A stretch of 12,175 nucleotides of DNA from assembly GCA_016187105.1 (NCBI GenBank), contig JACPKK010000008.1:1-12175 (forward strand), given 5' to 3'. The notes beneath the pieces are model-generated. The model was not told where the DNA came from. It was given only the letters and a program-made list of their open reading frames with translations, and ran no database searches. The first letter of the stretch is position 1. Each line of letters starts with the position of its first letter. The translations under genes were made by a program, and so were the position numbers. Source of the stretch: Candidatus Curtissbacteria bacterium. GTDB taxonomy: Bacteria > Patescibacteriota > Microgenomatia > Curtissbacterales > GWA2-41-24. Shown here piece after piece: positions 6,116 through 12,175 of the stretch.

Positions 6116-7019
6116 ACAACAAATTTCCGACCTTGACGAAAAAATCGCCGAAGTCGAAAAACTTTTGGCCGATCCCGACATGGAGCATTTAGCCCGCGAA
6201 GAACTGGAAAAACTTCGTGAGCAAAAATCGGCTCTCGAAAAGTCTATGAACCACGAACCGTCAACTCCGTCAGCTGACGCAATGTCAACTAACTCCGCCA
6301 TCTTGGAAATCCGTGCCGCCGCCGGCGGCGAAGAAGCCGGTCTTTTTGCCGCCGATCTGGCCAGGATGTACACCAAATATGCCGCTTCTCAAAAGTGGGC
6401 AGTCGAAGAATTGGATAAAAACGCAGGCGGCATCGGCAATATTAAAGAGGTAATTTATAAAATCTCCGGCCGAGATGTTTTCGAAAAGCTGAAATATGAA
6501 TCCGGCGTCCACAGGGTCCAGCGCGTACCCAAGACCGAATCTTCCGGCCGCATTCACACTTCGACCGCTACCGTCGCCGTCCTGCCCCAAGTTGCACCGA
6601 CTCAAGTCACGATCAGCCCACAAGATATTGAATTTGAAGCCTTCCGCTCCGGCGGTCACGGCGGCCAAAACGTTAATAAAGTTTCCACCGCCGTTCGCAT
6701 TCGCCACCTCCCAAGCGGCATTATCGTCAAAGCCCAAACCGAAAGAAGCCAGGGCCAAAACCGCGAAATCGCCATGCAAATCCTGCGTTCGAAAATTTTC
6801 CAGATGGAAGAGGAAAAACGTCAAGCCGAACTTGCGGGAGCAAGGTCAAGCCAGCTCGGGACAGGCGACAGAAGTGAAAAAATCCGCACCTACAACTTTC
6901 CGCAAAATCGCCTAACCGATCATAGAATAAACAAGTCATGGCATGACCTTGATGCAATAATGGAAGGAAACCTTGGCAAAGTTATCGAATCTATTGGCGA
7001 TTTTGCGAGTCCGACATAA
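6099..7019 (+). CDS. prfA: Peptide chain release factor 1, short N-terminus
   Basis: 306 residues; usual RF1 is about 355-360. It recognises UAA/UAG stop codons and triggers peptide release. The catalytic loop is FRSGGHGGQNVNK with GGQ at 188-190. The codon-reading site is of RF1 type: VPKTESSGRIHTS has the PxT tripeptide (144-146) rather than the SPF of RF2. The C-terminus is complete (LGTGDRSEKIRTYNFPQ, TDHRI). The deficit is N-terminal: residues 1-50 align with about residues 55-100 of E. coli RF1, so roughly the first 50 residues of domain 1 are absent. A TAG stop in the same frame at 6090-6092 excludes a longer form. The start overlaps the preceding gene by 17 bases. Codon use shifts from about 6830, and a second RF1-like tail follows downstream. 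Confidence 0.93.
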   Translation: MNTYLKQQISDLDEKIAEVEKLLADPDMEHLAREELEKLREQKSALEKSMNHEPSTPSADAMSTNSAILEIRAAAGGEEAGLFAADLARMYTKYAASQKWAVEELDKNAGGIGNIKEVIYKISGRDVFEKLKYESGVHRVQRVPKTESSGRIHTSTATVAVLPQVAPTQVTISPQDIEFEAFRSGGHGGQNVNKVSTAVRIRHLPSGIIVKAQTERSQGQNREIAMQILRSKIFQMEEEKRQAELAGARSSQLGTGDRSEKIRTYNFPQNRLTDHRINKSWHDLDAIMEGNLGKVIESIGDFASPT

Positions 7020-7038
7020 ATTGCAGCACGAGACGTCT

Positions 7039-7206
7039 ATGAATAATAGTGAAAAGTCGAGTGCTAAAATTTGTCGGGCCGCAGAGGATCGAGTGACAGA
7101 CCACAGAATTGGAAAATCCTTCTACAATATGGAGAAAATTATGAACGGGGACATCGAAAGCATCATCACCGCCTTGCAAAGCGGGCCAAGAAATAATCTG
7201 CCCTAA
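7039..7206 (+). pseudogene. Remnant of a second RF1 C-terminal tail
   Basis: Just after prfA, in another frame, 7084-7179 encodes EDRVTDHRIGKSFYN and then MEKIMNGDIESIITALQ. This matches the end of RF1 (E. coli RVTDHRINLTLYKLDEVMDGDL) and parallels the tail of the adjacent prfA (RLTDHRINKSWHDLDAIMEGNL). The residues before it (NSEKSSAKICRAAE) resemble a scrambled SEKIRTYNFPQ. The remnant is 181 bases downstream of the corresponding prfA site, so it is out of frame. DNA identity to the prfA tail is low by eye, so it is not a recent duplicate. It probably is the original tail of prfA, left behind when another allele recombined in. Its last 41 bases overlap the end of the convergent MFS gene. 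Confidence 0.7.
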
Positions 7207-8494
7207 ACCCTAAAAGCCCAACCGAGATAACTATAATTCCTACCGCCATTATCGCCTGCACCACTCCGAAAATATCCGCCGCCCCTCCGGCCAAAAGTGC
7301 CGGAATCGCCACGCCGATTGAAGTTAAAAAAGCCCAAGTGGCAAAAACCCGTCCCCGAAACGCAAAAAGCGTATTTTTCTGCAAAGTCGTCTGCGCCGGA
7401 ATAACCACCTGCGCGGCCCCAAACCCTAAAAATAGGGCAAAGATTGAAACCCAGCCCGAAACTGTGAATGCCTTGGAAAACGGCCTAATGTGGGTAACTA
7501 AAAATTCCTGATGCGCCAAAGCCTGGCCCGCGATCGGCGTAACCGCCATCAAAATAAAAGCCAAGCCGCATATCAAAAAACCCCTCACGATAAGAGTCCT
7601 CATGGCTGTTTTGTGCCAAAATCTCACCGTCAAAAATGCACCGCAAACGGCTCCCAGCCCCAGAGGCATCAGGATGATTATCGAAGCGTCTGTTGCCTCA
7701 ATCCTTAAAACTTGCTCCATAAAACCCGGCGCCAGAGCCGCCACTGTCGAAAAAGCCGCCTGGATGAAAGAAAGAACGGCAATGGAAATCCATACCCTCC
7801 TGTCCCCAAAAATAAACCGCAAGCCGTCTTTCGTATGTTTAATTGACAAAACAATCAACCCGCCAAATCCCTCCTTTTGCCTGTTAAAAACCATGTGCAC
7901 TGCCGGAGGCAGTGGCGGCAGTGCCCGCCTAATGAAAAAAGTGGCCAGCATCGCCAGCGCCCCAAAAATGAAAACCGGGTTATAACCAAAATTAGCAACG
8001 ACTGGACCGGCCGCTGATGCCCCGATTATGAGAGCCGCCGTCGGTGTAAATTGGAAAAGGGCGTTGGCGGCAAATAAATCCCTTTTGGGGACAACGGTCG
8101 GCAGTGCAGCCGCTTCTGCCGGAATAAAAAATTGGAAAATTACATTCAGTAAAAAAGCCACCAGTAAAATTAACAGCACTTTATCCTGCACCGGCACAAA
8201 AAGCAGCATCGCCGCTCCGATCCCAAGGTCCGAGATGAGCAGAATTTTTCGTTTATCGAAGCGGTCGGCGATAACGCCAGCGAAAATCCCAAAAAGCATC
8301 ACCGGCAGCATCGCCATCAAAATAAAGGTCGCCGCAATCGTATTGGAACCCGTAAGGTGAAAAACCAAAATTATCAAAGAAACATTGAGCATATTGTAGG
8401 AAACTTGAAGAAGGACCTGGTTTATCCAAAGTGTCACAAAAGCCCGATTGCTGAAAATTTTCCCAAAAGCATGGCCCCCTCTGCTTTGCGCCAT
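7166..8494 (-). CDS. MFS transporter, EntS-like exporter family
   Basis: 442 residues, highly hydrophobic, with about 12 membrane segments in two halves. The MFS loop 2-3 signature is GVIADRFDKRK (73-83). The overall form, with a cytoplasmic N-terminus FGKIFSNRAFVTLWINQ and a late GRVFATWAFLTSIG segment, is that of MFS_3 (EntS-like) proteins, which include siderophore and drug exporters; the substrate here is unknown. The central cytoplasmic loop near residues 190-205 is Pro/Ala-rich (RRALPPLPPAVHM) and is encoded by a palindrome. The ATG is one base after the htrA stop, with GGGG five bases upstream as a possible weak Shine-Dalgarno. It is the last gene of the minus-strand run, and its final codons overlap the RF1-tail remnant. 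Confidence 0.9.
   Translation of the reverse strand: MAQSRGGHAFGKIFSNRAFVTLWINQVLLQVSYNMLNVSLIILVFHLTGSNTIAATFILMAMLPVMLFGIFAGVIADRFDKRKILLISDLGIGAAMLLFVPVQDKVLLILLVAFLLNVIFQFFIPAEAAALPTVVPKRDLFAANALFQFTPTAALIIGASAAGPVVANFGYNPVFIFGALAMLATFFIRRALPPLPPAVHMVFNRQKEGFGGLIVLSIKHTKDGLRFIFGDRRVWISIAVLSFIQAAFSTVAALAPGFMEQVLRIEATDASIIILMPLGLGAVCGAFLTVRFWHKTAMRTLIVRGFLICGLAFILMAVTPIAGQALAHQEFLVTHIRPFSKAFTVSGWVSIFALFLGFGAAQVVIPAQTTLQKNTLFAFRGRVFATWAFLTSIGVAIPALLAGGAADIFGVVQAIMAVGIIVISVGLLGFRADYFLARFARR
7898..7914. repeat. Palindrome inside the MFS gene
   Basis: CACTGCC (7898-7904) and GGCAGTG (7908-7914) form a perfect 7-bp stem around a GGA loop. GGCAGTG-like words continue to its right (7916-7923). 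It encodes Pro/Ala-rich residues in the central loop between the two halves of the transporter, where extra residues are tolerated. Confidence 0.5.
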
Positions 8495-8495
8495 T

Positions 8496-9629
8496 TTACC
8501 CCGTTGGAGCTTCTTGCAGAATTGCCGCGAGGTCGAGCGTTTGGCCGTCGCGCCACAGCCTTACTTTAATTGGGTCACCGACCTTTTTGGTACGGATCAC
8601 CAGAGACAGCGAATTCTCTTCGGTTAATTTTTGTCCGTCTAAATGCGTTATGATATCGCCAACCCTAACCCCCGCACGAGCGGCCGCCGAACCTCCAACT
8701 ACTTCCCGCACCAGCTCACCCTCCGGCACCTCGTTTAAGAGGGCCACATCCCGCGAGATATGCGTATATTTTATTCCCAGCTGCGGCCGGGAGATTTTCC
8801 CGCCGGAACTTTTAAAATCAGAAATCAGCTGCTTGGCGATATTGACTTTTATCGCAAAGCCGATATTTTGCGCCTCTGCCACCGCCGTATTGATACCGAT
8901 TACCTGTCCGCGAGTGTTAACCAAAGGCCCGCCCGAATTCCCCGGATTAATCGCCGCATCGGTCTGAATCAGGTCATCAAGCTTTTCCGCTACTCCGGTC
9001 AAGGGATCAATAGGCGAAACTCCGCGCCCGAGGCCAGAAACAACACCGGTTGTCACCGTATTTTCAAAACGCCCCAAAGCATTGCCGATTGCTATCGCCG
9101 TTTGCCCCACTTTCAGCTGGTCCGAATCCCCTAGCTCCACAGGCGTAAGGTCGCCGGCATCGACCTTGATAAGCGCCAAATCGTTGAAAGGGTCCCTGTT
9201 AATCTCCACGACCGGCATCTTCCTTTCCCCGCCATTATTGTCACGAAGTATCGCAATATATTTTTCTCCGGAAAGTGAGACGACGTGTTTATTGGTAAGG
9301 ATTAGCCCGTCGGCGGAAACCACAAAACCGGTCCCGATTCCCGATTGCTTCTCGCGCGGCCCGGAAAATCCGAAGAACGGGTCAAAAAGCTGCTTGTTCT
9401 CGATGGCTACCGAAACGACCGAAGGGGAAACCTTATTAACGACATCAATTACTGCCGATTCCTCTTCGACTACCTTTTGCGTTTGAGAGGTGCTAGTCTC
9501 GCCGCTTCCCAGACCTTGATTAAATTCCCGACCCAAAGCCTTCATCAAACCGAGCGTAGCCAAAACCCCAAGGCTAAAAATTAAAATTACCAGGCTCGTC
9601 TTTTTAAGTCTGATAGACTGAAACCTCAT
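8496..9629 (-). CDS. HtrA/DegP-family serine protease with one PDZ domain
   Basis: 377 residues. A basic N-terminus and one membrane segment (about 11-31) anchor it, with the protease outside the cytoplasm. The trypsin-like domain (about 60-265) has the complete triad: His115 in LTNKHVV, Asp150 in PFNDLALIKV, Ser232 in NPGNSGGPL. One PDZ domain (about 283-370) holds GSAAARAGVRVGDIITHLDG. This is the bacterial DegP/DegS/HtrA design used for quality control of misfolded envelope proteins; a single PDZ is DegS-like. The start codon overlaps the ctpA stop as ATGA (9626-9629), and GGAGG lies four bases upstream, so translation is probably coupled. The MFS gene follows after one base. Confidence 0.95.
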   Translation of the reverse strand: MRFQSIRLKKTSLVILIFSLGVLATLGLMKALGREFNQGLGSGETSTSQTQKVVEEESAVIDVVNKVSPSVVSVAIENKQLFDPFFGFSGPREKQSGIGTGFVVSADGLILTNKHVVSLSGEKYIAILRDNNGGERKMPVVEINRDPFNDLALIKVDAGDLTPVELGDSDQLKVGQTAIAIGNALGRFENTVTTGVVSGLGRGVSPIDPLTGVAEKLDDLIQTDAAINPGNSGGPLVNTRGQVIGINTAVAEAQNIGFAIKVNIAKQLISDFKSSGGKISRPQLGIKYTHISRDVALLNEVPEGELVREVVGGSAAARAGVRVGDIITHLDGQKLTEENSLSLVIRTKKVGDPIKVRLWRDGQTLDLAAILQEAPTG

Positions 9630-10876
9630 AACGCCTCCAGCGCTTTCTCCAGCTGCGTGTCCAAATCGCCTTCGTCTTTGGCTTCAATTATAATATCGGG
9701 CGTGATCCCGACATTATGGATCGAATTGCCTCTGGGCGTTAGCCACTTGGCAAAAGTCACGTGAAGCGACGATCCTCCGGCAAACGGCACTACGTCCTGG
9801 ACGCTTCCCTTGCCGAAAGTTTTTTCGCCGATAATTTTTGCGCGTGAATTATCTTTTATAGCTCCGGCGACAATTTCGGCAGCCGAAGCAGAACCGCCGT
9901 TGACTAAAACTACCAAGGGCTTGGAAAGCAGTTTTCCCGCGTGGTCTGCCCCAAATTGAGTGATCTTGCCGTCGGCAGTCTGCTGCCCAACCACTGTCCC
10001 CTTGATAAATTCGCTCCCCACATGGATTCCAGAAGTCAGTAAGCCGCCCGGGTTATTTCTTACATCGAGGATAATCCCGCTGACGTTTTGCGCGCTGACT
10101 TCCAAAACAGCATTGTCCCACTCGCTATCGGTTTTATCACCGAACCTTGAAACGCGCATCACGGCAACCTTGCCCCGCTTTGCGTCGCGATATTCAACCA
10201 CTACGCTCCTGACGTTAATCTGCGCCCTCTCGATTTCTTTTTCATACGGCTTGTCTTCGCCCTCGCGCAAAAGCACAAGTTTAACTTTTGTCCCCGCTTC
10301 TCCCCGAATTAAATCCACTGCCTCCGGCAATGTCAGGTCAAAAGTGTCTCTGGTGTCGATTTTCAAAATCAGGTCTTTCGCTTTTATTCCCGCCGCTTCT
10401 GCCGGCGTCCCGTCTAAAGGCGCAATCACCACCAAGCGCTTCTCTTTATTAAAGCCGATTTGAATTCCAACCCCCTGATAACTTCCCGCAAGCTCTTCGG
10501 AAACCGCCCTGTTTTGTTTCGGATCCAAAAAAGCCGTATACGGATCGCCCAAGGATTTAACCATTCCGGCAATCGCCCCATACAAAATCTTTTGTCCGTC
10601 AAAAACCTCTTTATCCAAAAACTTTTGCGGCAGAACTTCATAAACATCCCAGAATAGCGAAAAGTCTACCGTTTGGTTCTTGGCCGGTATCTGGTTCGTA
10701 AAAGTAATCTGGGGAACAAAACCCCTTTTTTCGATGGCAATCTTTTTTTGGCCGACGGCAAAACCTAAAGCAAAAAAGACTATGCCGATTAAAAAAAACT
10801 GGATGACGAAATTTAAAGTGCCGGAACTTTTTGGGGCTTGCGGTGGTGTGATCTCGGAAACTTCAGGTTCGGGCAT
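9626..10876 (-). CDS. ctpA: S41-family carboxyl-terminal processing protease
   Basis: 416 residues. A Pro-rich cytoplasmic N-terminus is followed by one membrane segment (about 22-42), so the enzyme is anchored facing outward. The PDZ domain (about 125-205) contains GSYQGVGIQIG and GTPAEAAGIKAKDLI. The S41 peptidase core follows, with the oxyanion-side segment LDVRNNPGGLL (270-280), the nucleophile in NGGSASAAE (Ser331) and the general base in TFGKGSVQ (Lys356). They are 25 residues apart, as in Prc and CtpB. The end is typical (GITPDIII). These Ser/Lys proteases trim the C-termini of envelope proteins. The symbol follows the family; the substrate is unknown. It starts 18 bases after rpsR and is coupled to htrA. 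Confidence 0.95.
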   Translation of the reverse strand: MPEPEVSEITPPQAPKSSGTLNFVIQFFLIGIVFFALGFAVGQKKIAIEKRGFVPQITFTNQIPAKNQTVDFSLFWDVYEVLPQKFLDKEVFDGQKILYGAIAGMVKSLGDPYTAFLDPKQNRAVSEELAGSYQGVGIQIGFNKEKRLVVIAPLDGTPAEAAGIKAKDLILKIDTRDTFDLTLPEAVDLIRGEAGTKVKLVLLREGEDKPYEKEIERAQINVRSVVVEYRDAKRGKVAVMRVSRFGDKTDSEWDNAVLEVSAQNVSGIILDVRNNPGGLLTSGIHVGSEFIKGTVVGQQTADGKITQFGADHAGKLLSKPLVVLVNGGSASAAEIVAGAIKDNSRAKIIGEKTFGKGSVQDVVPFAGGSSLHVTFAKWLTPRGNSIHNVGITPDIIIEAKDEGDLDTQLEKALEAL

Positions 10877-10894
10877 TGGTATATAAAAAATCGA

Positions 10895-11122
10895 TTATCC
10901 CTGCACAAAAGGTAAAAGGGCGACTACCCTCGCCCTTTTGACACCGCGGGTCACTTGCCTTTGGTGTCTGGCGCAAATTCCGGTTCTGGCTCTCGACAGT
11001 ATTTTCCCCCGTTCCGAAATGTGCTTCCTAAGCAATATCACGTCTTTATAATCGACTGTCGTGTCCGAAGCGCAAAGCGGGCAATTCTTGGCTTTTCTAA
11101 GTCTGGCAATTATTCTTTGCAT
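10895..11122 (-). CDS. rpsR: Ribosomal protein bS18
   Basis: 75 residues, the usual length for bS18, which pairs with bS6 on the platform of the small subunit. The core is clear: CPLCASDTTVDYKDVILLRKHI, ISERGKILSRARTGICARHQR, and KRARVVALLPF at the end. The Cys pair CPLC near the N-terminus and Cys50 suggest a possible metal site. ATG 11122 gives a short basic N-terminus (MQRIIARLRKAK). No Shine-Dalgarno is seen. The usual next gene, rplI (L9), is not present; ctpA follows instead. Confidence 0.96.
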   Translation of the reverse strand: MQRIIARLRKAKNCPLCASDTTVDYKDVILLRKHISERGKILSRARTGICARHQRQVTRGVKRARVVALLPFVQG

Positions 11123-11131
11123 TCTATTTTT

Positions 11132-11204
11132 GACTAATGACTAAAGACAAATGACTAAAGCCATAAATTTATTACCTTAGTCGTTAGTCCTTCGTCTTTC
11201 GACA
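11132..11204. repeat. Inverted pair of period-7 arrays between ssb and rpsR
   Basis: The left arm is four heptamers fitting GACWAAW (starts 11132, 11139, 11146, 11153). The right arm is four heptamers fitting TTMGTCN in its first three units and more loosely in the fourth (starts 11177, 11184, 11191, 11198), the complement of the left arm. They are symmetrical about 11168, the centre of the perfect palindrome ATAAATTTAT (11163-11172). By hand about 21 of 29 arm positions pair. As RNA it would form a long imperfect hairpin in the 84-base gap between ssb and rpsR. No T-run follows, so it does not look like a standard terminator. Confidence 0.75.
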
Positions 11205-11206
11205 AC

Positions 11207-11782
11207 TCAAAACGGCAGGTCGTCCAAATCTACTTTTTGGTCTTTATCGCTCGTCTTCGACCCTGAGGGCTCAGACCCCGAATGGGCTACCTCTGCGTCG
11301 GCTTGCCCCGTACCAGACGGTACTGGGGCCGGCGGCTTTTCGGCCTTGGGGGCCTTCGTCTCCCCTTTAGGCTCCTCGGGGGCTGGCGCAACCGCAGTTG
11401 CTTCCTCGCCTCTATCTTCAGGAACTTGGGCCTCAAAATCGCGCCGCGAATCCAGAATCCTCATATCGTCAATTACAACTTCTGTCGTCTGGCGGTTTTG
11501 GCCGTCTGGGGTTTCCCAACTTCTGGGCTGCAGCCTTCCGTCAACGTAAACTTTGCGGCCTTTGGTTAAAAGCTGCGAACAGAGTTCTCCCAGCTTTCCC
11601 CAAGCAACAATTTTCGTAAATTCCGCTTCTTCCTTTTTTGTACCGTCAGAAGCCGTATAAACCCTATTTGTGGCAACCGCAAAAGAACAAACCGCCGCGC
11701 CAGAGGGTGTATATCGCAATTCCGGATCTCGTGTCAGATTACCAATCAACAGTACCTTGTTTAATGATGCCCTACTTGCCAT
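11207..11782 (-). CDS. ssb: Single-stranded DNA-binding protein
   Basis: 191 residues. The OB-fold domain (about 4-112) has LNKVLLIGNLTRDPELRYTPSG, the FTKIVAWGKLGELCSQLLTKG region, and VYVDGRLQPRSWE with EVVIDDMRIL. A disordered Pro/Glu/Lys/Ser-rich linker (about 115-182) follows. The acidic tip DLDDLPF at the C-terminus matches the conserved DDDIPF-type tail that recruits replication and repair partners. It should coat ssDNA at forks, where DnaB also acts. Its ATG (11782) directly abuts the rpsF stop codon, and AAAGG just before it may serve as a weak ribosome site. A palindrome is embedded in the linker-coding part. Confidence 0.96.
   Translation of the reverse strand: MASRASLNKVLLIGNLTRDPELRYTPSGAAVCSFAVATNRVYTASDGTKKEEAEFTKIVAWGKLGELCSQLLTKGRKVYVDGRLQPRSWETPDGQNRQTTEVVIDDMRILDSRRDFEAQVPEDRGEEATAVAPAPEEPKGETKAPKAEKPPAPVPSGTGQADAEVAHSGSEPSGSKTSDKDQKVDLDDLPF
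11305..11329. repeat. Palindrome inside the ssb linker
   Basis: GCCCC plus GTACC (11305-11314) pair with GGTAC, a bulged T, and GGGGC (11319-11329) around an AGAC loop, a 10-bp stem with one bulge. It encodes part of the Pro/Ser/Gly stretch in the disordered linker. Confidence 0.45.
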
Positions 11783-12175
11783 TTACCTTTTACTCTTCCC
11801 TTTGATACTTTTGCTACCTTTCGTACCTTTGATACTTTTAGATTCTACCGGTTTTGCCACTTTTTTGGAAGCTACGGCTTTAGTCGCCGGCGGACTTGCC
11901 CGCCGAAGTCCGGCTTTGCCGGACGAAGGCGGCCGGGTCGTCACCGTAACTTTCGGCTTAACCTCTCCGTCGGCTGGCGGATTTACCTCTTCTTTTCTTT
12001 CTTCTGTACTTTTGCCCTCTTGTACCTTTCGTACATCTCGTACCTTTCGTACTTTTAGTGGTTTTGTCTTAATCAAAAGGTACCTCAAAACCGTTCCTTG
12101 TTCAAGCCTAATTTTATTATTGATCTCGGCAACGCTTGCTGTCGGTGCCTCAAAGTTAAAAAGCAAAAACTCGGC
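11783..12175 (-). CDS. rpsF: Ribosomal protein bS6, C-terminal part with long basic tail (partial)
   Basis: The frame is open to the right edge (first codon GCC at 12175-12173), so the N-terminal part of the gene lies outside; an internal TTG at 12166 is not a start. The first visible residues, FLLFNFEAPTASVAEINNKI and VLRYLLIKTK, match the last strands of bS6 (E. coli YVLMNVEAP and VIRSMVMRTK). bS6 binds bS18 on the 30S platform. After KTK comes a tail of about 90 residues rich in Lys, Ser, Val and Pro. It is longer and more basic than the acidic tail of E. coli bS6. Its sequence is built in part from 9-base repeats (three residues each) and a palindrome. The stop codon touches the ssb start. 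Confidence 0.92.
   Translation of the reverse strand, partial: AEFLLFNFEAPTASVAEINNKIRLEQGTVLRYLLIKTKPLKVRKVRDVRKVQEGKSTEERKEEVNPPADGEVKPKVTVTTRPPSSGKAGLRRASPPATKAVASKKVAKPVESKSIKGTKGSKSIKGKSKR
11800..11835. repeat. Period-9 array in the rpsF tail, distal copy
   Basis: Four 9-base units fitting YTTTSNTAC on the plus strand start at 11800, 11809, 11818 and 11827. The first and fourth are identical. Because 9 is a multiple of 3, the frame is kept and each unit gives three residues of the Ser/Ile/Lys/Gly-rich end of S6. Confidence 0.65.
11900..11932. repeat. Palindrome inside the rpsF tail
   Basis: CCGCC (11900-11904), GAA, GTCCGGC (11908-11914), TTT loop, GCCGGAC (11918-11924), GAA, GGCGG (11928-11932). 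Both stems (5 and 7 bp) are perfect, with symmetrical GAA bulges. It encodes a Ser/Gly/Lys/Pro-rich part of the S6 tail. The regularity points to a REP-like element rather than to chance. Confidence 0.65.
12022..12057. repeat. Period-9 array in the rpsF tail, proximal copy
   Basis: Four 9-base units fitting GTACNTYTM on the plus strand start at 12022, 12031, 12040 and 12049; the first and third are identical. In the rpsF frame they give Val-Arg-Lys-type triplets (KVRKVRDVRKV). The word CTTTCGTAC is shared with the array at 11800-11835, so both belong to one repeat family. Confidence 0.65.

Noticed and set aside
6285..6824. 179-residue minus-strand frame
   Set aside because: It lies antisense within prfA, whose family sequence is unmistakable; it is a composition shadow.
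6099..7019. RF2 or PrfH instead of RF1
   Set aside because: The codon-reading tripeptide is PKT (PxT type), not SPF, and domains 2-4 are complete.
9960..10463. 167-residue plus-strand frame
   Set aside because: Antisense within ctpA, with Ser/Thr/Pro-rich translation and no recognisable domain.
1..12175. UGA recoded to glycine, as in some CPR lineages
   Set aside because: TGA ends the merA-like and ssb frames at the expected family ends, and no in-frame TGA interrupts a conserved gene.
1..12175. tRNA, rRNA or riboswitch genes
   Set aside because: Read on both strands, the intergenic gaps are too short or too A/T-rich, and I see no cloverleaf or known aptamer core.

Overview
The window looks like a compact piece of a Patescibacteria (CPR) chromosome. 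The evidence is the mix of very short intergenic spaces, abutting or overlapping genes, housekeeping genes with unusual termini (an L31 with a C-terminal extension, an S6 with a long basic tail, an RF1 with a short N-terminus, a HisRS without its anticodon-binding domain), a four-helix-bundle (S23/IVS-type) gene, and a DUF5666-like membrane-anchored protein. The ribosomal gene rplI (L9), which often follows rpsR, is not found there. The lineage is an inference; no rRNA gene is present to settle it. TGA ends the merA-like and ssb frames, so the genetic code looks standard. I see no tRNA, rRNA, CRISPR array, insertion sequence or replication origin.

Layout. 1-275 (+): C-terminal end of a mercuric-reductase-like flavoprotein, convergent with dnaB. 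292-2433 (-): an MBL-fold hydrolase gene followed downstream by dnaB, separated by an A/T-rich spacer with a hairpin. 2544-3461 (+): a membrane-anchored Ig-like/DUF5666-like protein of unknown role. 3510-5406 (+): hisS overlapping an EamA/DMT permease gene. 5453-7019 (+): rpmE, a truncated four-helix-bundle gene, and prfA overlapping it, followed by a leftover second RF1-like tail up to 7206. 7166-12175 (-): one long run rpsF-ssb-rpsR-ctpA-htrA-MFS permease, with spacings from a 4-base overlap to 84 bases.

How the genes work together. The minus-strand run starts with the widespread rpsF-ssb-rpsR module (ribosome plus ssDNA-binding protein). It continues into a translationally coupled pair of membrane-anchored, periplasm-facing proteases (CtpA and HtrA type) and an exporter-like permease. 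The plus-strand genes serve translation (HisRS, L31, RF1) with an interleaved permease and a four-helix-bundle protein.

The least ordinary feature is a layer of short repeats over these genes. Period-8 arrays lie in opposite orientations before hisS and before the four-helix-bundle gene. An inverted pair of period-7 arrays lies between ssb and rpsR. Period-9 arrays lie in frame in the rpsF tail. Small perfect or near-perfect palindromes lie in frame at tolerant places in four proteins (EamA loop, MFS central loop, SSB linker, S6 tail). Several genes that start transcription units also have a -10-like hexamer only 8-11 bases before the start codon, which suggests leaderless mRNAs. hisS and prfA show signs of recombination: mosaic codon use, lost domains and a duplicated tail.
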